Counted from the first letter of the stretch, positions 27,583 to 36,726 are shown. The stretch is DNA of 64,000 bases from Mobilicoccus sp032056465 (GCF_032056465.1 NZ_DAMBCL010000012.1); one strand, 5' to 3'. Made by a program: numbers and translations. The notes: generated from the letters alone by a model not told the origin.

Positions 27583-27984
27583 TCAGGAGGCCGAGACGTG
27601 GGCCTTGACCCAGTCGACGATCTCGGTCGTCGTGGCGCCCGGGGTGAACACCTTGGCCACGCCCATGTCGGTGAGCTGAGGGATGTCGTCCTCGGGGATG
27701 ATGCCGCCACCGAACACGGTGATGTCGGCGGCGTCGCGCTCCTTGAGGAGCTCGATCGTCTTGGCGAACAGGGTCATGTGCGCACCGGAGAGGACCGAGA
27801 GCCCCACCGCGTCGGCATCCTCCTGGATCGACGCCTCGACGATCTGCTCGGGAGTCTGGTGGAGGCCGGTGTAGATGACCTCCATCCCGGCGTCACGCAG
27901 TGCCCGGGCGATGACCTTGGCGCCACGGTCGTGCCCGTCGAGTCCGGGCTTGGCCACCACGATGCGCAACGGAGATTCACTCAT
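27583..27984 (-). CDS. Methylmalonyl-CoA mutase B12-binding chain
   Basis: 133 residues from ATG 27984, a single cobalamin-binding domain. It has the lower-ligand motif D-G-H-D-R-G (His18), S-V-L-S-G-A-H and G-G-G-I-I-P, as in the C-terminal domain of fused mutases. Its natural partner is the large chain at 3281-4870, which lacks this domain; similar split mutases occur in archaea. The two genes share a start region. TACGCT lies 7 bases before the ATG, so the mRNA may be leaderless. It sits beside sucCD, which uses succinyl-CoA, the mutase product. Confidence 0.92.
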   Translation of the reverse strand: MSESPLRIVVAKPGLDGHDRGAKVIARALRDAGMEVIYTGLHQTPEQIVEASIQEDADAVGLSVLSGAHMTLFAKTIELLKERDAADITVFGGGIIPEDDIPQLTDMGVAKVFTPGATTTEIVDWVKAHVSAS

Positions 27985-28001
27985 GTGCCACAGCGTAGCC
28001 G
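27975..28001 (-). promoter_or_regulatory. Putative leaderless promoter/start region of the B12-chain gene
   Basis: Matches 4861-4887 at 25 of 27 positions. TACGCT (27997-27992) is 7 bases from the ATG. The odd palindrome TGTGGCACA lies between. The conservation extends into codons 2-4 but stops just upstream of the -10 box, which suggests the block itself is functional. Confidence 0.6.
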
Positions 28002-28338
28002 TCACGAGGTGACGAGGGGCCGGAGAGGACCGAAGTCCCGCACGGCTCTCGCCGACCCGCCTCGCCCCGCTCCCACGGGCCGCGCCGTCACCTCGCCGAC
28101 ACCTGACCACCGCCCCGCGGACGCCTCACCGGCGCCTCCGGCGTCTCGCTACGTGGGTGCGCACACCCTTCGTCGGCGACCCGCGACACCCGAGCACTTC
28201 CCTGTGAGCACCCTCACGGCGCGGCCTCGGTCGCCCGGCGGAGGCCCACGCCCCACCCCGACGAAACCTGCAGATCCGCCACCGGATCCGCCGATCGAGA
28301 CGATGACCGACGTGACGACCCCACGAACGTGACATACC
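28002..28338. other. Intergenic stretch before the M23 peptidase
   Basis: About 340 bases without a convincing reading frame. It is the upstream region of two divergent genes. I found no riboswitch consensus in it. Confidence 0.45.
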
Positions 28339-28412
28339 GGACGATCGTCCAAGACGGCTTTCGTGATCGGATCGTGACCATGCATAGTGAGGTGGTCGAT
28401 GGTCCAAGACGG
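28339..28412 (+). promoter_or_regulatory. Candidate promoter/operator region of the M23 peptidase gene
   Basis: Contains a perfect 12-bp palindrome GGACGATCGTCC (28339-28350), two direct repeats GTCCAAGACGG (28347-28357 and 28402-28412, 55 bp apart), and a TGCATAGT extended -10-like box (28381-28388) between them. No strong -35. Confidence 0.4.
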
Positions 28413-28437
28413 ACCCCCTACTCACGGTCGAGGTGCC

Positions 28438-29472
28438 ATGCCGACGACGTCACGTCACCCCGGGGCGAACGCCTCCGAGTGCGCCCCAACAGCAGCCGCC
28501 CATGAGGATGCCGAGAACGACGACGGGTCCCAGGACGCCGCCCGCCGGCGCCGGCGGGCAGGTCGTCGTCTCACGGTGGCGCTCGCCGCCGGCGTGACCA
28601 TCGGTGGTCTCGGCCTGGCCTTCGGCGAGGCGACCTCGCCGGCCGACGCCGCGCGTGCCGCCTCCGACGTGACGACCCACGTGACGGAGCCCGTGGCCGG
28701 TGCGCTGTCGGGGCACCTCGTCGCGGCACCCGCGGCGTTCGAGAAGGGCGACGCGGCCCACGTCGACGCGGCTCCCGCCGACATGGGCGAGGGGGCCCAC
28801 GCCGTGGCCCCCAGCGAGGTGGTGTCGGCCGACACCATCGCCACGCTCACCAAGCCCGGAGCGACCCCGGCCGGCGCCGCCGCCGAGGGCCTCCCGCCGA
28901 CGTCCGTCCTCTCCCCCGCGATCGCGGCCCGCCTCGATGCGGAGGCCCGCGCCTCCCGCGCCACCGCCCGCGCGACGCTCGGTGCCAAGGCCGGGTTCGC
29001 CCGGCCCGTCGAGGGAACGCGCTTCACCTCCGGATTCGGCCCACGGTGGGGTCGCCTCCACGCGGGCGTCGACTTCGCCGGCCCCGTCGGGCAGGTCGTG
29101 CGCACCGTGGCCCCCGGAACGGTGACCATGGCCGGACCGGCCTCGGGCTACGGACGTGTCATCGAGATCCGCCACGAGGACGGCGGCTTCACCCGCTACG
29201 GCCACCTGCACCGGATCGATGTCGAGGTCGGGGAGAAGGTCGAGGCCGCCGACCCGATCGGCATCCTCGGCAACGCCGGGCGATCGACCGGACCGCACCT
29301 GCACTTCGAGGTCCGGACCGCCGAGGGCACCCCGTTCGACCCCATGCCGTGGCTGAAGGCGCGGGGCATCGTGCCGGTGGAGAACCCGGCGGCCACGACG
29401 CCGCCGAAGGCACAGAAGACGGCACACAAGACGGAGAGGTCTGCGACGTCGGAGAAGTCGGACTCCGACTGA
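28438..29472 (+). CDS. M23 family metallopeptidase (peptidoglycan hydrolase)
   Basis: About 344 residues from ATG 28438; ATG 28399 with a GAGGTGG site is an alternative adding 13 residues. An Arg-rich stretch then a hydrophobic helix (about 48-65) make a signal anchor. A 100-residue Ala-rich linker leads to the LytM domain: G-R-L-H-A-G-V-D first metal site, then Y-G-H-L-H and H-L-H-F-E-V. It cleaves peptidoglycan crossbridges or stems outside the membrane. It occupies the position of Rv0950c, an M23 protein between uvrD1 and sucC in M. tuberculosis. Confidence 0.92.
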   Translation: MPTTSRHPGANASECAPTAAAHEDAENDDGSQDAARRRRRAGRRLTVALAAGVTIGGLGLAFGEATSPADAARAASDVTTHVTEPVAGALSGHLVAAPAAFEKGDAAHVDAAPADMGEGAHAVAPSEVVSADTIATLTKPGATPAGAAAEGLPPTSVLSPAIAARLDAEARASRATARATLGAKAGFARPVEGTRFTSGFGPRWGRLHAGVDFAGPVGQVVRTVAPGTVTMAGPASGYGRVIEIRHEDGGFTRYGHLHRIDVEVGEKVEAADPIGILGNAGRSTGPHLHFEVRTAEGTPFDPMPWLKARGIVPVENPAATTPPKAQKTAHKTERSATSEKSDSD

Positions 29473-29496
29473 ATCCCCCTCCGCGGTCCACCCGCC

Positions 29497-29526
29497 GGGG
29501 CGGGACATCGGCCGGCGTCCCGCCCC
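29497..29526. terminator. Terminator-like hairpin between convergent M23 and pcrA genes
   Basis: GGGGCGGGAC (29497-29506) pairs with 29517-29526, loop of 10. It lies 24 bases after the M23 stop; pcrA ends on the other side. Confidence 0.65.
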
Positions 29527-29666
29527 AGACGAACTGTCCCGGCCGGGTTCGGCCCCGGCGATCGACGCGACGAACCGACGCGACGAGATCCGATGCCCCG
29601 AGGCGGCCCGGAGACGTCGGGCGATCCCCGGGGGCGATCCCGGAAGGTCCGCGGATCCCGCGCCGC

Positions 29667-32189
29667 TCAGAGCTTCTCGAGCGGGGCGTAGCGCAGGAGC
29701 AGTCGTTTGACGGCCTCGCCACCGAAGTCGACGTGCGCCATGGTGCGGTCGCCCTCCCCCTCGACGCGGACGACCTTGCCGAGGCCGAAGGAGTCGTGGT
29801 TGACGCGGTCACCGGGCTTGAGCGACGGGATCGGCCGGCTGCCGGGCGTGCGCACCCCGGGACGGGCCGCGAGCGTGGCGATCGCCGGCGCCTTGCGGGT
29901 GTCGATCGCCGAGGCGCCCATCGAGGAGGCGTCGCCGCGCTCCCAGTCGATGAGGTCCTCGGGGATCTCGCCGAGGAATCGTGACGGCGGGTTGTACTGC
30001 GGCTGCCCCCACGCCGAGCGCACGATCGCCCGCGAGAGGTGCAGCCGTTCGCGCGCGCGGGTGATGCCGACGTAGGCGAGACGGCGTTCCTCCTCGAGCT
30101 CGTCGGTGTCGACGAGGGACCGCGCGTGCGGGAAGGTGCCGTCCTCGAGCCCGACGAGGAACACGACGGGGAACTCGAGGCCCTTGGCCGTGTGCAGCGT
30201 CATGAGCGTGACCGTGCCCTGGTCGTCGGCGGCGCCGGCGTGCGCCCCGTCGGCCACGGCCTCGTCGGGCACCTCGTCGGCGTCGGCGACGAGGGAGACG
30301 CGTTCGAGGAACTCGTCGAGGGTGCCCGGGGTGCCCTCGGCCTGCGCGGCCTCGTCGAACTCCCTGGCGACGCCGACGAGTTCGGCGAGGTTGTCGAGGC
30401 GCGTCTCGTCCTGGGGGTCGCGGCTGCCGCGCAGCTCGTCGAGGTACCCGCTCTGGTGGAGGACGGCCTCGAGGAGGTCACCGACCCCGGCGCCGGAGTC
30501 CCGCACCTCCCGCAGCGACTCGAGCAGCGCGGTGAACCTGCCGATCGCGGCGACCGAGCGGGTCGCGATGCCGGGCGCGTCCTCGGCCATCGCGAGGGCC
30601 TGGACGAACGAGAGCCCGTCCCGTTCGGCGAGCATCGACACGCACGCCTGGGCCCGATCGCCGATGCCGCGTTTGGGCACGTTGACGATGCGTCGCAGGT
30701 TGACGGTGTCGGCCGGGTTGGCGATGACCCGCAGGTAGGCGAGGGCGTCCTTGACCTCGCGGCGCTCGTAGAACCGGGTGCCGCCGACGATCTTGTACGG
30801 CAGCCCGACCCGGACGAGGACCTCCTCCAGCGCACGGCTCATCGCGTTCGTGCGGTAGAAGACCGCGACGTCACCGGGACGCACGCCGTGGTCGTCGGCG
30901 AGCCGGTCGATGGTGCGCGCGACGAACGCGGCCTCGTCGTGCTCGGAGTCCGCGACGTACCCGATGGCCTTGGCGCCGTCGCCGGCGTCGGTCCACAGCC
31001 GCTTGGGACGGCGGGAGGTGTTCTTCGCGATGACGGCGTTGGCCGCCGACAGGATCGTGTTCGTCGAGCGGTAGTTCTGCTCGAGCAGCACCGTGCGGGC
31101 GTCGGGGTAGTCCGCCTCGAACTCGACGATGTTGCGGATCGTCGCGCCGCGGAAGGCGTAGATCGACTGGTCGGCGTCGCCGACGACGACGAGTTCCCCC
31201 GGCGCGACGGGGTGCTCCCCCGGCCCGACCTCGACGGGTGCGGCGAGCTCGCGCACGAGGACGTACTGGGCGTGGTTCGTGTCCTGGTACTCGTCGACGA
31301 GCACGTGGCGGAACCGGCGACGGTAGTACTCGGCGACGTCGGGGAAGGCCTGGAGGATGTTGACCGTCGTCATGATGAGGTCGTCGAAGTCCATCGCGTT
31401 CGCCTCGGCGAGGCGGCGCTGGTACAGCGTGTACGCGTCGGCGAGCACGGAGTCGCCGGGGCTCGCGTCCTCGCGGCTCGCGCGGGTGGCGAACTCCTCC
31501 GGGTCGACGAGCTCGTTCTTGAGGTTGCTGACCTGGTGGCTGAACGAGCGCGGGGGGTAGCGCTTGGGGTCGAGGTCGAGATCGCGCATCACCATCGCCA
31601 TGAGGCGCTGGGAGTCGGCGGCGTCGTAGATCGAGAAGTTGCTGCGCAGCCCGACGCGGGTGGCCTCCTTGCGCAGGATGCGCACGCACGCACTGTGGAA
31701 CGTGCTCACCCACATCGCCCTCGCCCGCGGACCGACGAGCGCCTCGACCCGCTCCCGCATCTCGGCGGCCGCCTTGTTGGTGAACGTGATCGCGAGGATC
31801 TGCCCCGGATGCACGTGCCGGCGGGCGAGCAGGTAGGCGATGCGGTGGGTGAGGACCCGGGTCTTGCCCGAGCCCGCGCCCGCGACGATGAGCAGCGGCG
31901 ATCCCTCGTGGACGACGGCCTCCCGCTGCTGCGGGTTGAGCCCGGCGAGCAGGGTCTCGACGTCGGGCTCCGAGGATGTGCCCCGTCCGGCCGTGGGCCC
32001 GGCGGCCCGGGGGCCGGTCGCCACCCCGGCGGCCTTCGGCGAGCCCTCACCACCGACGGCCCACAGCGGCACCCCGGCGTCGTCGACCGCCTGGGCGGAG
32101 GCGGCACGCCGGCGCGCCGGGGACCCGGACGGGGGCGTGGCGGACGAGGGCGGCAGATCCAGATCGGGGAGTTCGTCGAAGAGGCTCAT
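29667..32189 (-). CDS. pcrA: ATP-dependent DNA helicase, PcrA/UvrD family
   Basis: 840 residues from ATG 32189. An N-terminal extension of about 80 residues (Ala/Pro-rich) precedes the helicase. Walker A G-A-G-S-G-K-T at 104-110, motif II D-E-Y-Q-D-T, motif III G-D-A-D-Q-S-I-Y, motif IV Q-N-Y-R-S-T and motif VI V-G-I-T-R-A are all present. The C-terminal Tudor-like region (G-D-R-V-N-H...G-K-V) is typical of PcrA/UvrD1. Roles are nucleotide excision repair and clearing of replication blocks. The M23 and sucCD neighbours match the uvrD1 locus of mycobacteria. Confidence 0.96.
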   Translation of the reverse strand: MSLFDELPDLDLPPSSATPPSGSPARRRAASAQAVDDAGVPLWAVGGEGSPKAAGVATGPRAAGPTAGRGTSSEPDVETLLAGLNPQQREAVVHEGSPLLIVAGAGSGKTRVLTHRIAYLLARRHVHPGQILAITFTNKAAAEMRERVEALVGPRARAMWVSTFHSACVRILRKEATRVGLRSNFSIYDAADSQRLMAMVMRDLDLDPKRYPPRSFSHQVSNLKNELVDPEEFATRASREDASPGDSVLADAYTLYQRRLAEANAMDFDDLIMTTVNILQAFPDVAEYYRRRFRHVLVDEYQDTNHAQYVLVRELAAPVEVGPGEHPVAPGELVVVGDADQSIYAFRGATIRNIVEFEADYPDARTVLLEQNYRSTNTILSAANAVIAKNTSRRPKRLWTDAGDGAKAIGYVADSEHDEAAFVARTIDRLADDHGVRPGDVAVFYRTNAMSRALEEVLVRVGLPYKIVGGTRFYERREVKDALAYLRVIANPADTVNLRRIVNVPKRGIGDRAQACVSMLAERDGLSFVQALAMAEDAPGIATRSVAAIGRFTALLESLREVRDSGAGVGDLLEAVLHQSGYLDELRGSRDPQDETRLDNLAELVGVAREFDEAAQAEGTPGTLDEFLERVSLVADADEVPDEAVADGAHAGAADDQGTVTLMTLHTAKGLEFPVVFLVGLEDGTFPHARSLVDTDELEEERRLAYVGITRARERLHLSRAIVRSAWGQPQYNPPSRFLGEIPEDLIDWERGDASSMGASAIDTRKAPAIATLAARPGVRTPGSRPIPSLKPGDRVNHDSFGLGKVVRVEGEGDRTMAHVDFGGEAVKRLLLRYAPLEKL

Positions 32190-32327
32190 CGTGGGTCCGA
32201 GTCTATGTCCGCCGCCCGACACCCCTTCCACGCCGGCCGTCGCACGAGGCGTCCCCGAGACCGTCCTTCCCCGTGGGCCGCGGCCGCGGCCACCACGGCG
32301 ACCGACGTCCGGTCGGAGGGCCACGGT

Positions 32328-33878
32328 TCAGGCGGGGTCGTGGCCCCGACCCGAGGACCCGCCGTCCGAGCGAGCCGACTCGTCCACGGACGCACCGTCG
32401 GCGTGGACGGGCGACGGATGGTCACCGTGGTAACGGGTGATCTCGGCCGGCGCCTCGTGCGCGCCCTCCTCGCCCCACCGGGCGTGCGTCGCCTCGATGA
32501 GGCGGTGCTCGGCATCGGCGCCGCCCTTGATGTGCGGGATCCGGAGGATGAGCGGCACGCCCAGCACGGTCCACGCGGCGACGATGACCCATTCCGGCCC
32601 GGTGAGCGCGGCCGGCATCCCCGGCAGGAAGAGCACGGCCATGGCCGCGGCGAGCACGACGGCGATGACGCCCGTGACCGTGCCGCCGGGGGTGACGAAG
32701 GGCCGTTCCATGTCGGGTTCGCGCTTGCGCAGCACGATGAACGCGAGCGCGACCATGATCCAGGCGACGACGATCGCGAGGCCGCCGGCGTCGACGAGCC
32801 AGACGAGGCTCTTGCGTCCGAAGAAGGGCGCGAGGACCGACAGGCCGCCGATGAACAGCAGCGCGTTGGCGGGGGTGCGGTACCGCGGGTGCAGCTGCCC
32901 GAACCACGCGGGCAGCATGCCGGATCGGGCGAGTGCGTAGATGAGGCGGCTGCCGCCGATGAGGAACCCGTTCCACGACGTGAGGATTCCGGCGATGCCG
33001 CCGATGACGAGGAGCGTCCCCCAGGCGGGGTGGCCGAACATCGCGGTGATCGCGTCGGCGACGGCGAGGTCGGACTTCGCGAGGTCGACGGCGTGCATCG
33101 AGGAGCTCGTCGTCAGCATGATCATCACGTACCAGCTGATGGCGAGCAGCACGGAGACGATGAGCGCCTCGCCGATCTTCTTGTACGGCAGGTGGATCTC
33201 CTCGGCCGACTGCGGGATGACGTCGAAGCCGACGAAGAGGAACGGCGTCGCGACGAGCACGGCGAGGAGCCCGGCGGAGCCGCCGTTGAACAGCGGCTGC
33301 ATGTTCTCGACCGAGCCGCCGATGAACGCCCCCGCGACGAGGAACACGCCCACGCTCGCGAGGAAGAGCACGGCGACGGTCTGGAACACCGCCGCCGGTC
33401 GGACGCCGATGATGTTGATCGCCGTCATCACGATCGCGGCGACGACGCCGACGGCCACCCAGCTCGCGTAGACGTCGTATCCGGCCACCGTGTACATCTG
33501 CCCGACGAGCATGTCGGGGAAGACGTAGAGCAGGGTCTGAGGCAGGGCCACGGCCTCGAACGCCACCACCGACACGTACCCCAGCACGAGGGTCCACGAG
33601 CAGAAGAACGACACCCGCGACCCCATCGAGCGTAGGACGTAGGAGTGTTCGCCGCCGACGTGCGGCAGGGCGGCGACCAGCTCGGCGTACGTCAACGCGA
33701 CGAACGCGACGACGATGCCGCCCACCACGAAGGCGAGCGCCGCGCCCAGCGTGCCCGCACCGTTGAGGAAGGTGCCCGTGAGGACGATCCATCCGAATCC
33801 GATCATCGCCCCGAAGGCGACGGCGAGAACGTCCCACCGTCCGAGGACCTTGTCCATCTTCTCGTGCTGTCTGCTCAT
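32328..33878 (-). CDS. APC family amino acid permease
   Basis: About 516 residues from ATG 33878; an upstream GTG at 33932 would add 18. Around twelve helices; the first holds the APC substrate motif in F-G-A-M-I-G-F-G-W. The soluble C-terminal tail is about 60 residues. Third gene after a CoA-transferase and glutaryl-CoA dehydrogenase on the same strand, so it may import a substrate that feeds glutarate (lysine, 5-aminovalerate or similar). A hairpin separates it from the dehydrogenase, so expression may be reduced or separate. Confidence 0.87.
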   Translation of the reverse strand: MSRQHEKMDKVLGRWDVLAVAFGAMIGFGWIVLTGTFLNGAGTLGAALAFVVGGIVVAFVALTYAELVAALPHVGGEHSYVLRSMGSRVSFFCSWTLVLGYVSVVAFEAVALPQTLLYVFPDMLVGQMYTVAGYDVYASWVAVGVVAAIVMTAINIIGVRPAAVFQTVAVLFLASVGVFLVAGAFIGGSVENMQPLFNGGSAGLLAVLVATPFLFVGFDVIPQSAEEIHLPYKKIGEALIVSVLLAISWYVMIMLTTSSSMHAVDLAKSDLAVADAITAMFGHPAWGTLLVIGGIAGILTSWNGFLIGGSRLIYALARSGMLPAWFGQLHPRYRTPANALLFIGGLSVLAPFFGRKSLVWLVDAGGLAIVVAWIMVALAFIVLRKREPDMERPFVTPGGTVTGVIAVVLAAAMAVLFLPGMPAALTGPEWVIVAAWTVLGVPLILRIPHIKGGADAEHRLIEATHARWGEEGAHEAPAEITRYHGDHPSPVHADGASVDESARSDGGSSGRGHDPA

Positions 33879-33944
33879 CGTCGTCGATGCGCTTTCTGCT
33901 GGGGCCCTGGCCGGGCCGATCCGGTCGGTCACGTCCTGCTGCGC

Positions 33945-33980
33945 CGACGCCGCACGTGGTCACGTTCACGTGCGGCGTCG
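33945..33980 (-). terminator. Hairpin between the dehydrogenase and permease genes
   Basis: A perfect 14-bp inverted repeat (33945-33958 with 33967-33980) and an 8-base loop, about 108 bases past the glutaryl-CoA dehydrogenase stop. It may terminate or attenuate readthrough into the permease. It also contains CACGTG on both arms, so an operator role is possible. Confidence 0.6.
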
Positions 33981-34087
33981 ACGAACGGGTGCGGTCGGGT
34001 CGGCACCGAGGTGCCGGTGAGAAGGGCGTGCCCTGGTCGCCGAGGTCGCCACGAGCCCCGGGGTCGCCGGTTCCCGGTCTCCCGCGG

Positions 34088-35293
34088 TCAGCGGTAGGCG
34101 GGGATGCCGGTGAGGGCGTTGCCGATCATGAGCGTGTGCATCTCGGGGGTGGCCTCGTAGGTGAGGACGGATTCGAGGTTGGCCGCGTGGCGCATGATCG
34201 GGAACTCGTGGGAGATGCCGTTGCCGCCGAGGATCGTGCGGGCGGTGCGGCAGATCTCGAGGGCCTTGTTGACGTTGTTGAGCTTGCCGATGCTCACCTG
34301 CTCGGGGCGCAGGCCGACGGAGTCCTTGCGGCGTCCGAGGTGCAGGGCGAGCATCGTGCCGAGGGTCAGGTCGATCGACATCGTCGCGAGCTTGTTCTGG
34401 GTGAGCTGGAACCGGGCGATCGGGTCGCCGAACTGCACCCGCTCCGTCGAGTAGCGCAGCGCCGTGGAGAACGCCGACCGCGCCGCCCCCATCGCGCCCC
34501 AGAGGATGCCGTACCGCGCCTCGTTGAGGCAGGACAGCGGGCCCTTGAGGCCGCGGACCTCGGGGAACACCGCATCGGCCGGCAGGCGCACCCCGTCGAG
34601 GACGAGCTCGGAGGTCACCGACGCCCGCAGCGACGCCTTGTGGTGGATGATCGGCGCGGAGAATCCGGGGGTGTCCGTCGGGACGACGAAGCCGCGGATG
34701 CCCGAGCCGCCCTCGCCCTCGTCGGTCTGGGCCCAGACGACCGCGACGTCGGCGATCGAGCCGTTCGTGATCCACATCTTGCGGCCGTCGAGGACCCAGT
34801 CGTCGCCGTCGCGGCGGGCGCGGGTGCGCATCGAGGAGGGGTCGGAGCCGTGGTCGGGCTCGGTGAGGCCGAAGCAGCCGATCGCCTCGCCGGCGGCCAT
34901 GCGAGGCAGCCACTCCTGCTTCTGCTCCTCGCTGCCCCACCGCCAGATCGCGAACATCGCGAGGGAGCCCTGGACGCTGACGAGGGAACGGATGCCGGAG
35001 TCCGACGCCTCGAGTTCGAGGCACGCGAGGCCGTAGTCGACGGCGCTCATGCCGGCGCAGCCGTACCCCTCGAGGTGCATGCCGAGGAGGCCGACCCCGC
35101 CGAGGGTCTGGGCGAGTTCACGGACGACGGGCAGTTCACCCTTCTCGAACCACTCGGCGACGTAGGGGTCGACGTGCTCGTCGCAGACCCGACGGACGGT
35201 GTCACGGATCGCCTTCTCCTCGTCCGAGAGGAGGTCGTCGATGTCGGCGAGGTCGAGGGGGTGGATCGTCTTCGGGGGCGTGGGGTGGGCCAT
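34088..35293 (-). CDS. gcdH: Glutaryl-CoA dehydrogenase (acyl-CoA dehydrogenase family)
   Basis: 401 residues. The acyl-CoA dehydrogenase fold is complete: C-F-G-L-T-E-P-D-H-G-S-D FAD motif, W-I-T-N-G, and the C-terminal T-Y-E-A-T motif with the catalytic Glu where glutaryl-CoA dehydrogenases have Y-E-G-T. Y-G-L-A-C-L-E-L-E-A-S-D-S-G-I-R-S and N-E-A-R-Y-G-I-L-W-G are characteristic of the glutaryl-CoA subgroup. It oxidises and decarboxylates glutaryl-CoA to crotonyl-CoA. It is 85 bases downstream of a type III CoA-transferase, the same pair as in glutarate catabolism of Pseudomonas (gcoT-gcdH). Confidence 0.88.
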   Translation of the reverse strand: MAHPTPPKTIHPLDLADIDDLLSDEEKAIRDTVRRVCDEHVDPYVAEWFEKGELPVVRELAQTLGGVGLLGMHLEGYGCAGMSAVDYGLACLELEASDSGIRSLVSVQGSLAMFAIWRWGSEEQKQEWLPRMAAGEAIGCFGLTEPDHGSDPSSMRTRARRDGDDWVLDGRKMWITNGSIADVAVVWAQTDEGEGGSGIRGFVVPTDTPGFSAPIIHHKASLRASVTSELVLDGVRLPADAVFPEVRGLKGPLSCLNEARYGILWGAMGAARSAFSTALRYSTERVQFGDPIARFQLTQNKLATMSIDLTLGTMLALHLGRRKDSVGLRPEQVSIGKLNNVNKALEICRTARTILGGNGISHEFPIMRHAANLESVLTYEATPEMHTLMIGNALTGIPAYR

Positions 35294-35378
35294 GGGTTCG
35301 CTCTCTCGTCTCTCGTCGGAGGGTTCGGGGGATTCGGTGGGGGACGGATGTCGGCCGCGGAGTGGGAGGGGCCGGGCC

Positions 35379-36644
35379 TCAGGTGAGGGGGACGTCGCGT
35401 GCCCCGGACAGCCAGGCGCGGAGGGGGCCGTCGTGTTCCCCGAGACGCGGTGGCGGCGCCGGCGCCGCGAGGAGGGGCTCGCTGTAGGTGACGGGGTGCC
35501 GCACCTGCGGCGAGGCTGCCTCGCCGAGGTCGTGGACGGGGTCGAGCCCGAGATCGGCGGCGAGCGCGAAGGCCGCCGAGAGGTCGTTGACGCCGCCCGC
35601 AGGGACCCCGGCGGCGGTGAAGCGACGCTGCCAGGAGGCGGCGTCGTCGGTCGCGAGGATCGCCTCGAGGGCCGTGACGAGCGCCTCCCGGTTCGTCACG
35701 CGGTCGGCGTTGCGGTTGAAGCGCGCGTCCACCGCGAGCTCGGGGGCGCCGAGCTCACCGGCCATCCGCACGAACTGGCCGTCGTTGCCACACGCGACGG
35801 CGAGGAGGCCGTCGCGGCAGCGAAGGGTCTCATACGGGGCGATCGAGGGGTGCCGGTTGCCCATCGGCCGCGGCACGGCCCCGGCGCCGAGGTAGCCCGA
35901 CGCCTGGTTGACGAGCGCCCCGAGCAGACTCGAGAGGAGGTTGACCTCGACCCGGCATCCGCGCCCGGTGCGGGCACGCGCGGTGAGTGCGGCGAGGACC
36001 CCGATCGTCGCGTCCTTGCCGGTGAGCACGTCGACGAGCGCGACACCGACCTTGGTCGGCGTCCCGCCGGCCTCCCCCGTCATGCTCATGAGGCCGCCGA
36101 CCGCCTGGACGACGAAGTCGTACCCCATGAGGTCGGCGCCCGCCCCCGAGCCGAAGCCGGTCACCGAGGCGTACACGACCCCGGGGTTCTCCGCGGCGAC
36201 GTCGTCGTAGCCGAGGCCGTAGCGGTCGAGGGCACCGGTGCGGAAGTTCTCGACGACGACGTCGGCCCGCAGCGCGAGCTCCTTGGCGAGCGCGCGGTCC
36301 TCGGCGTCGGTGAGGTCGAGGGTGACGCTGCGCTTGCTGCGGTTGACGCATTCGTAGTAGGTCGCGACCCGGGACGCCCTCGCGCCTGCCGCCGCTCCCT
36401 GCTCGGCCGCGGCGCCCTCGGCCACCGTTCCCGCCTCGGACGAGGTGCGCCACGGGGGGCCCCAGGCGCGGGTGTCGTCCCCGGAGCCCGGCCGCTCGAC
36501 CTTGACCACCGTCGCGTCGAGGTCCGCGAGGGTCATCGTCGCGAGGGGGCCGGCGAGCACCCGCGAGAAGTCCGCGACGAGGATTCCCTCGAGCGGACGC
36601 GGCGGGGCACCCGAGGTGCGGTGCGGTGCGGCGGTGTCGTCCAC
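35379..36644 (-). CDS. CaiB/BaiF type III CoA-transferase, probable glutarate CoA-transferase
   Basis: 421 residues from GTG 36644. The start of the mature fold, G-I-L-V-A-D-F-S-R-V-L-A-G-P, matches the family, and the catalytic Asp is Asp205 in V-A-L-V-D-V-L-T-G. An Ala/Glu-rich insert of about 25 residues lies near 68-92. Because it directly precedes a glutaryl-CoA dehydrogenase gene, it probably activates glutarate by CoA transfer from succinyl-CoA; that substrate is inferred from context. First gene of the operon, with promoter ATGACA-18-TAGCGT and a PucR-type operator. Confidence 0.87.
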   Translation of the reverse strand: MDDTAAPHRTSGAPPRPLEGILVADFSRVLAGPLATMTLADLDATVVKVERPGSGDDTRAWGPPWRTSSEAGTVAEGAAAEQGAAAGARASRVATYYECVNRSKRSVTLDLTDAEDRALAKELALRADVVVENFRTGALDRYGLGYDDVAAENPGVVYASVTGFGSGAGADLMGYDFVVQAVGGLMSMTGEAGGTPTKVGVALVDVLTGKDATIGVLAALTARARTGRGCRVEVNLLSSLLGALVNQASGYLGAGAVPRPMGNRHPSIAPYETLRCRDGLLAVACGNDGQFVRMAGELGAPELAVDARFNRNADRVTNREALVTALEAILATDDAASWQRRFTAAGVPAGGVNDLSAAFALAADLGLDPVHDLGEAASPQVRHPVTYSEPLLAAPAPPPRLGEHDGPLRAWLSGARDVPLT

Positions 36645-36680
36645 GGTGACGATGACTCCTGACGATCGGTGATGGCCGAC

Positions 36681-36726
36681 ACGCTAGGAGCGTCGCCGCA
36701 TCCGTGTCATCGTGCACAATGCACGA
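36681..36726 (-). promoter_or_regulatory. Promoter and candidate PucR operator of the CoA-transferase operon
   Basis: A perfect inverted repeat TCGTGCA-CAA-TGCACGA (36710-36726) lies in the divergent intergenic region. On the minus strand a -35 ATGACA (36710-36705), an 18-base spacer and a -10 TAGCGT (36686-36681) follow directly. The operator adjoins the -35, a layout suited to activation by the divergent PucR regulator. Confidence 0.65.

Noticed and set aside
28002..28338. A c-di-AMP riboswitch ahead of the M23 peptidase gene.
   Set aside because: None of the consensus blocks could be found.
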